From RGIG8244 sp045592785 (GTDB lineage Bacteria; Verrucomicrobiota; Lentisphaeria; Victivallales; UBA1829): 64,000 bases of DNA. The notes under the pieces are model-generated. The model saw only the letters and a list, made by a program, of their open reading frames with translations. It was not told the DNA's origin and ran no database searches. The position numbers and the translations under genes are program-made. The stretch lies in the NCBI GenBank assembly GCA_045592785.1, contig JAZNVL010000017.1, positions 1-64,000 of the forward strand. Reading direction: 5' to 3'. Positions 61,404 through 64,000 of this stretch are shown here, one piece after another; position 1 is the first letter of the stretch, and each line of letters opens with the position of its first letter.

Positions 61404-62297
61404 ATGTCAGATCCCTTACGGGAACTGTATCAGGTGATTCGCAACGGTGAAAAGTGGGGCGAATCACCTTATTTTTTCCCAAATAAAAACCTCCCGCTCC
61501 ATGTCCGGCTGATCCATTGCGGTTTCGAAACCGTGGATGATCCGGCTTATTCCTATCAGGGTTTGAACCGCGGAAAAGCGGAGTTCTGTATCTTTCAGTA
61601 TACCGTCGCCGGGGAAGGTGTCCTGGATTACGAAGGACGTAAATATACGCTGTCACCGGGGAAAGCGTTTCTGGTGCATGTCCCCCATGACCACCGGTAT
61701 TATCTTGATGGCGGATCATGGACTCATTTCTTCTGTTCGTTCAGCGGAAAGGAGGCGTTCCGTATCCAGCGGAATATCGAAGCACAATGCGGTCCGGTAC
61801 TGGAATTCGCGGAGGATTCCGAAGCGATATGGTCCCTCCTGCGGATCATCCAGACGGTCCGGGCGAAAACAGATGGGATCGATGAGTTCAAACTTTCCGG
61901 CATGTTTTATTCCTTCCTGATGTCATTGAGCCGGGAAGCGTTTTCTGCACAGCAATCGTTCCACGACGAACGGAATCCGGATTTCATGAAAACGGTCTTG
62001 CAATATTGTCTGGAACACCTTGCCGACCCTGACATCGGGGTGGATGAGATGGCGCAGGCAGCAGGATACAGCAAATATCATTTCTCCCGGTTGTTCCGTG
62101 AGAACCAGGGTGTTTCCCCCGGACAATTCCTGCGGGATCTGCGATTGCGTTCTGCGTTGCGTATGTTGCAGTTTGAGTTTTACAATATCAAAGAGATCTC
62201 TGCCCGGTGCGGGTTTACGGATGAAAGTTATTTCTGTCGTATATTCAAGGAAAAATTCGGGCAATCGCCGGGACAATTCCGGAAGCCCGGCGACTGA
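61404..62297 (+). CDS. AraC-family transcriptional regulator
   Basis: A 297-residue protein. The N-terminal part is a cupin-like sensor (about 30-150: YTVAGEGVLDYEGRKYTL, GKAFLVHVPHDHRYYL). The C-terminal 100 residues are the double helix-turn-helix: IGVDEMAQAAGYSKYHFSRLF and IKEISARCGFTDESYFCRIF (given apart), ending GQSPGQFRK. It probably senses a sugar. It starts 1 base after the FKBP stop, an unusual partner; no obvious target operon adjoins it. Confidence 0.93.
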   Translation: MSDPLRELYQVIRNGEKWGESPYFFPNKNLPLHVRLIHCGFETVDDPAYSYQGLNRGKAEFCIFQYTVAGEGVLDYEGRKYTLSPGKAFLVHVPHDHRYYLDGGSWTHFFCSFSGKEAFRIQRNIEAQCGPVLEFAEDSEAIWSLLRIIQTVRAKTDGIDEFKLSGMFYSFLMSLSREAFSAQQSFHDERNPDFMKTVLQYCLEHLADPDIGVDEMAQAAGYSKYHFSRLFRENQGVSPGQFLRDLRLRSALRMLQFEFYNIKEISARCGFTDESYFCRIFKEKFGQSPGQFRKPGD

Positions 62298-62356
62298 AAA
62301 TCCCGTTGATTTTTGAAATAAAACGCATATTTTTTCAGTTTTTTTCTTTTTTCGGC

Positions 62357-62384
62357 TTGCATTTTAAAAAAAGAGTGATATATT
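62357..62384 (+). promoter_or_regulatory. Promoter of tRNA-Asn
   Basis: TTGCAT (62357-62362), a 16-base spacer and TATATT (62379-62384) are visible. The predicted start is near 62391, about ten bases before the mature tRNA end. Confidence 0.6.
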
Positions 62385-62400
62385 AGTCCCCATTAAACGC

Positions 62401-62475
62401 TCCGGCATAGCTCAGCGGTAGAGTAGGTGGCTGTTAACCACTTGGTCGTAGGTTCGAATCCTACTGCCGGAGCCA
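62401..62475 (+). tRNA. tRNA-Asn (GTT)
   Basis: A 75-base cloverleaf including encoded CCA. The acceptor arms are TCCGGCA and TGCCGGA, the discriminator is G, the anticodon stem GGTGG/CCACT-type closes around CTGTTAA with anticodon GTT at 62433-62435, and the T arm GTAGG TTCGAAT CCTAC is complete. It reads AAC and AAU. It may be a substrate of GatCAB if the cell lacks AsnRS. Confidence 0.96.
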
Positions 62476-62496
62476 TTTTTATTTTAAAAATGCTCC
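62457..62496 (+). repeat. Direct repeat copy 1, tRNA-Asn 3' end and trailer
   Basis: Forty bases from the T-arm of tRNA-Asn through CCA and the following ATTTTTATTTTAAAAATGCTCC-like trailer are repeated exactly at 62586-62625. The trailer part itself is a hairpin ATTTTTA/TAAAAAT-like that could end transcription. Confidence 0.9.
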
Positions 62497-62506
62497 AAAG
62501 GAGGAT

Positions 62507-62557
62507 CGATGTGGCACACATCGTTTTGCGAAGCAAAATCGAACCGTAAGAGGTTCG
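62507..62557. repeat. Chain of three perfect hairpins between the direct repeats
   Basis: CGATGTG/CACATCG (62507-62523), TTTTGC/GCAAAA (62524-62538) and CGAACC/GGTTCG (62540-62557) follow each other with no spacing. This dense palindromic pattern resembles a REP- or MITE-like element or a structured RNA. A further GC-rich segment, 62558-62585, completes the interval. Confidence 0.65.
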
Positions 62558-62616
62558 ACGCGCAGCGGGACGACCCTCGGGAGTCAATCCTACTGCCGGA
62601 GCCATTTTTATTTTAA
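62509..62616 (+). CDS. Possible 35-codon ORF within the hairpin element
   Basis: ATG at 62509 lies 4 bases after AAAGGAGG (62497-62504). The 35-residue product starts MWHTSFCEAKSNRKRF, continues with DAQRDDPRES and ends LLPEPFLF, its stop lying in the second copy of the tRNA repeat. Coding through a row of hairpins argues against a real gene, but the ribosome site is very good. Function unknown; it may be an accident of sequence. Confidence 0.2.
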   Translation: MWHTSFCEAKSNRKRFDAQRDDPRESILLPEPFLF

Positions 62617-62625
62617 AAATGCTCC
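62586..62625 (+). repeat. Direct repeat copy 2, displaced tRNA-Asn 3' end
   Basis: An exact 40-base copy of 62457-62496, 129 bases downstream, starting at AATCC of the T arm. It has the form of an attachment-site or duplication scar. Confidence 0.9.
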
Positions 62626-62668
62626 GGATAGGTACGGATAAGTACGGATAGGTACGGATAAGTACGGA
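62626..62668. repeat. Decamer tandem repeat, GGATAGGTAC/GGATAAGTAC
   Basis: Four 10-base units alternate strictly between GGATAGGTAC and GGATAAGTAC and end in a partial unit. It follows the second tRNA repeat directly. Confidence 0.92.
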
Positions 62669-62680
62669 GTTTTTTATAAA

Positions 62681-62730
62681 CTGTCTGTTTCCGTCTGTTT
62701 CCGTCTGTTTCCGTCCGTTTCCGTCCGTTC
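62681..62730. repeat. Decamer tandem repeat, CCGTCTGTTT type
   Basis: Five 10-base units (CTGTCTGTTT, CCGTCTGTTT twice, CCGTCCGTTT, CCGTCCGTTC). The period equals that of the array at 62626 and each unit contains CCGT, complementary to the ACGG in the other array. The intervening 62669-62680 is TTTTTTATAAA-like. Confidence 0.92.
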
Positions 62731-62762
62731 TGCACAAAACTGCACTTCTATAAATATAATAC

Positions 62763-62790
62763 TTGAAAATTGCACAATACGATGTATATT
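62763..62790 (+). promoter_or_regulatory. Promoter of the GT-C-like gene
   Basis: TTGAAA (62763-62768), a 16-base spacer and TATATT (62785-62790) are visible. The leader to the ATG is about 60 bases. Confidence 0.6.
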
Positions 62791-62857
62791 ATTTAAAATA
62801 GTGCAAAATTGACGGATAAATCCGGGAAACGCGTGTTCGAAAGGAATAAAGTATAAA

Positions 62858-64000
62858 ATGAATTTGGATGAAATATTCTCCAAACTCCGGCAAATTTTCA
62901 AAGATCCGGCAAAAGTATTTATGCTGGCTTTCATGTCGGGCATTGTGTTTTCAATTGTTATTCTGCTGTTTTGTACCAATATGTACCGTGACGTTTCTCA
63001 TGTTTATGCCTATTTTGCGCAAGAAATGGGCAATGGCAACTGGTCGGATGGTTGGGTCGGACGGGTTCCCATGTTGAATATTCTTCTTTCCGGTGTACTG
63101 GCACGAATGGGGCTTGATGCTTTCAAAGCGACATTGTTTGTCAGTTGTCTGTTTTATGTTCTGACCTTATATCCATTGCGTGCGTTGTTGCTCCGTTATC
63201 TTACACCGCTGCAAAGTGCGTATGGTTGTTTATTATACATCATGGCACCGAAAATCATTCGTTTTTCCACGTCCGGCCTTCTGGAATCGGGGCGTACCTT
63301 TTTTCTGATTGCTGCGTTGCTTTGCTATTTTCTTGCTGCGGAACGGAAACGGGTGAGAGATGGTATTCTGTTGGGCCTGTCGCTGGCGGGCTTATCCGTT
63401 GCCCGCGGGGAAGGGATCGGCATAGCAATTGCTTTGTTATTTGTTTTTCCGGTGTTTTCCATGTTGAAAGATGGCAAACAGTGGAAAAGTGAACTGCTTC
63501 GTACCGTACGCATGACGTTGTTGACGGTATTTGTTTTTCTTGCGGGGATTTCCCCGTTCTGTGCGGTCAACTATGTGAAATACGGATCATTTGTGACAGA
63601 TTTGCGTCTGGCGGAGAGTGTGCACCTCCGTCCCCACGGACCTCCGGCGGAGATCGCGATTCCGCGTGTGCAGGAGAAATTGACGATCGGCGAGCATTTT
63701 TCTGAAGTTTTCGGTGATATGCTCCGTGGCAGTTATGAAGTATATCTGCTGTTTGGTTTATTGGGGATCTTCCTCACATTCAAGGGGCGCAAATGGGGTT
63801 GGGATCATACCTGTATTGCGGGGATCATCTTGCTTCATACGGCGATATATGTGTGTATCGGTTCTTCTTACCGTTACCATTTGTATATCATACCGCTGTG
63901 TATGATGTTCACGGTTACAGGGCTTTCCTGTCTTATTGATTTTCTGGCAGCGAAAATTTCCAGTCTTCCGCAAGGTCGGAGGAATTTGTTGCGGGCGGGG
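62858..64000 (+). CDS. Multi-span membrane protein, GT-C glycosyltransferase-like, cut by the window end
   Basis: An open frame of 381 codons that runs off the window with no stop. It begins MNLDEIFSKLRQIFKDPAKV and has at least eight hydrophobic segments. After the first helix comes a short outer loop (MYRDVSHVYAYFAQEMGNGNW, given as MYRDVSHVYAYF and AQEMGNGNW) with an Asp, then GWVGRVPMLNILLSGVLARMG and later RGEGIGIAIALLFVF. This arrangement resembles GT39/ArnT-like GT-C enzymes that use polyprenyl-phosphate sugars, where an acidic residue in the first loop is catalytic. The assignment is tentative. It would suit the initiating transferase at 5637. Its promoter and an AAAGGA site support the start. 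Confidence 0.65.
   Translation, partial: MNLDEIFSKLRQIFKDPAKVFMLAFMSGIVFSIVILLFCTNMYRDVSHVYAYFAQEMGNGNWSDGWVGRVPMLNILLSGVLARMGLDAFKATLFVSCLFYVLTLYPLRALLLRYLTPLQSAYGCLLYIMAPKIIRFSTSGLLESGRTFFLIAALLCYFLAAERKRVRDGILLGLSLAGLSVARGEGIGIAIALLFVFPVFSMLKDGKQWKSELLRTVRMTLLTVFVFLAGISPFCAVNYVKYGSFVTDLRLAESVHLRPHGPPAEIAIPRVQEKLTIGEHFSEVFGDMLRGSYEVYLLFGLLGIFLTFKGRKWGWDHTCIAGIILLHTAIYVCIGSSYRYHLYIIPLCMMFTVTGLSCLIDFLAAKISSLPQGRRNLLRAG

Noticed and set aside
62476..62625. Integrated prophage or island at tRNA-Asn
   Set aside because: The direct repeats enclose only 89 bases and no integrase, phage or plasmid gene is present within the window.
62626..62730. CRISPR array
   Set aside because: The units are 10 bases, directly abutting, with no spacers and no cas genes nearby.
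62393..62737. Minus-strand 114-codon frame containing PAVGFEPTTKWLTATYSTAELC
   Set aside because: This is the antisense translation of tRNA-Asn and its repeat, a well-known false protein in databases.

Overview
The window reads as ordinary bacterial chromosome, about 52% G+C by eye, with dense short operons on both strands. Features that suggest the PVC superphylum, most likely a Lentisphaerota/Victivallis-like gut or sediment organism, are a long PPi-dependent phosphofructokinase, a fused SecDF, RNase HIII, a diaminopimelate aminotransferase route to lysine, a GHL10-type hydrolase and several lineage-type secreted proteins with no recognisable family. This placement is an inference from gene content, not a computed phylogeny. 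Heptose phosphatase, an MsbA-like exporter and a Pal-like lipoprotein indicate a Gram-negative envelope.

Layout. 1-3.9 kb: AT-rich leader, a TRL-like lipoprotein, then the end of the ribosomal alpha operon (rpmJ, rpsM, rpsK, rpoA, rplQ, without rpsD). 3.9-7.6 kb (minus): a WecA-like sugar-phosphate transferase fused to a second domain, a CPBP protease, a hotdog thioesterase and a chagasin-like lipoprotein. 7.7-13.2 kb (plus): pfp, gatC, gatA, a secreted thioredoxin-like/TPR protein and a metallophosphoesterase. 13.2-17.4 kb (minus): metG, an ABC exporter and gmhB. 17.5-19.3 kb (minus): a large secreted coiled-coil protein. 19.4-29.5 kb (plus): rnhC, an aminotransferase, lysA, mreB, tsaB, a GHL10 hydrolase, yajC and secDF. 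29.6-36.6 kb (minus): a five-gene run ilvE, HTH regulator, acyl-CoA ligase, FGE-fold protein, mutS. 36.8-40.4 kb (plus): Pal-like lipoprotein, unknown secreted protein, pepF. 40.4-44.0 kb (minus): a four-gene catabolic-looking operon of three NAD(P)-dependent oxidoreductases and a divergent type I dehydroquinase. 44.2-50.2 kb (plus): dapL, ilvB, ferritin-like protein, stand-alone RAM domain, comF, accD and the 4.5S SRP RNA. 50.2-60.6 kb (minus): MFS exporter, LysR regulator, mntP, lysC, hom, a GH20 hexosaminidase, an orphan ABC permease and mnmG. 60.8-64 kb (plus): FKBP isomerase, AraC regulator, tRNA-Asn, a repeat-rich stretch and an incomplete GT-C-like membrane protein that runs off the end.

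Amino-acid biosynthesis is spread over the window: lysC and hom (aspartate pathway), dapL and lysA (lysine by the aminotransferase route), ilvB and ilvE (branched chain). Envelope functions (secDF/yajC, mreB, Pal, ABC exporter, gmhB, polyprenyl-phosphate transferase) form the second theme.

No CRISPR array, prophage, transposase or restriction system was seen. The most unusual stretches are regulatory or repeat-like rather than new genes: a duplicated tRNA-Asn 3' end enclosing a chain of hairpins and a small ORF, two decamer tandem arrays beside it, a terminator-like hairpin coded inside the start of comF, a perfect LysR-type palindrome near -65 of the MFS promoter, overlapping back-to-back promoters, and the divergent dehydroquinase operon. 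Many inferred promoters share a TATATT -10 box with a 16-17 base spacer.
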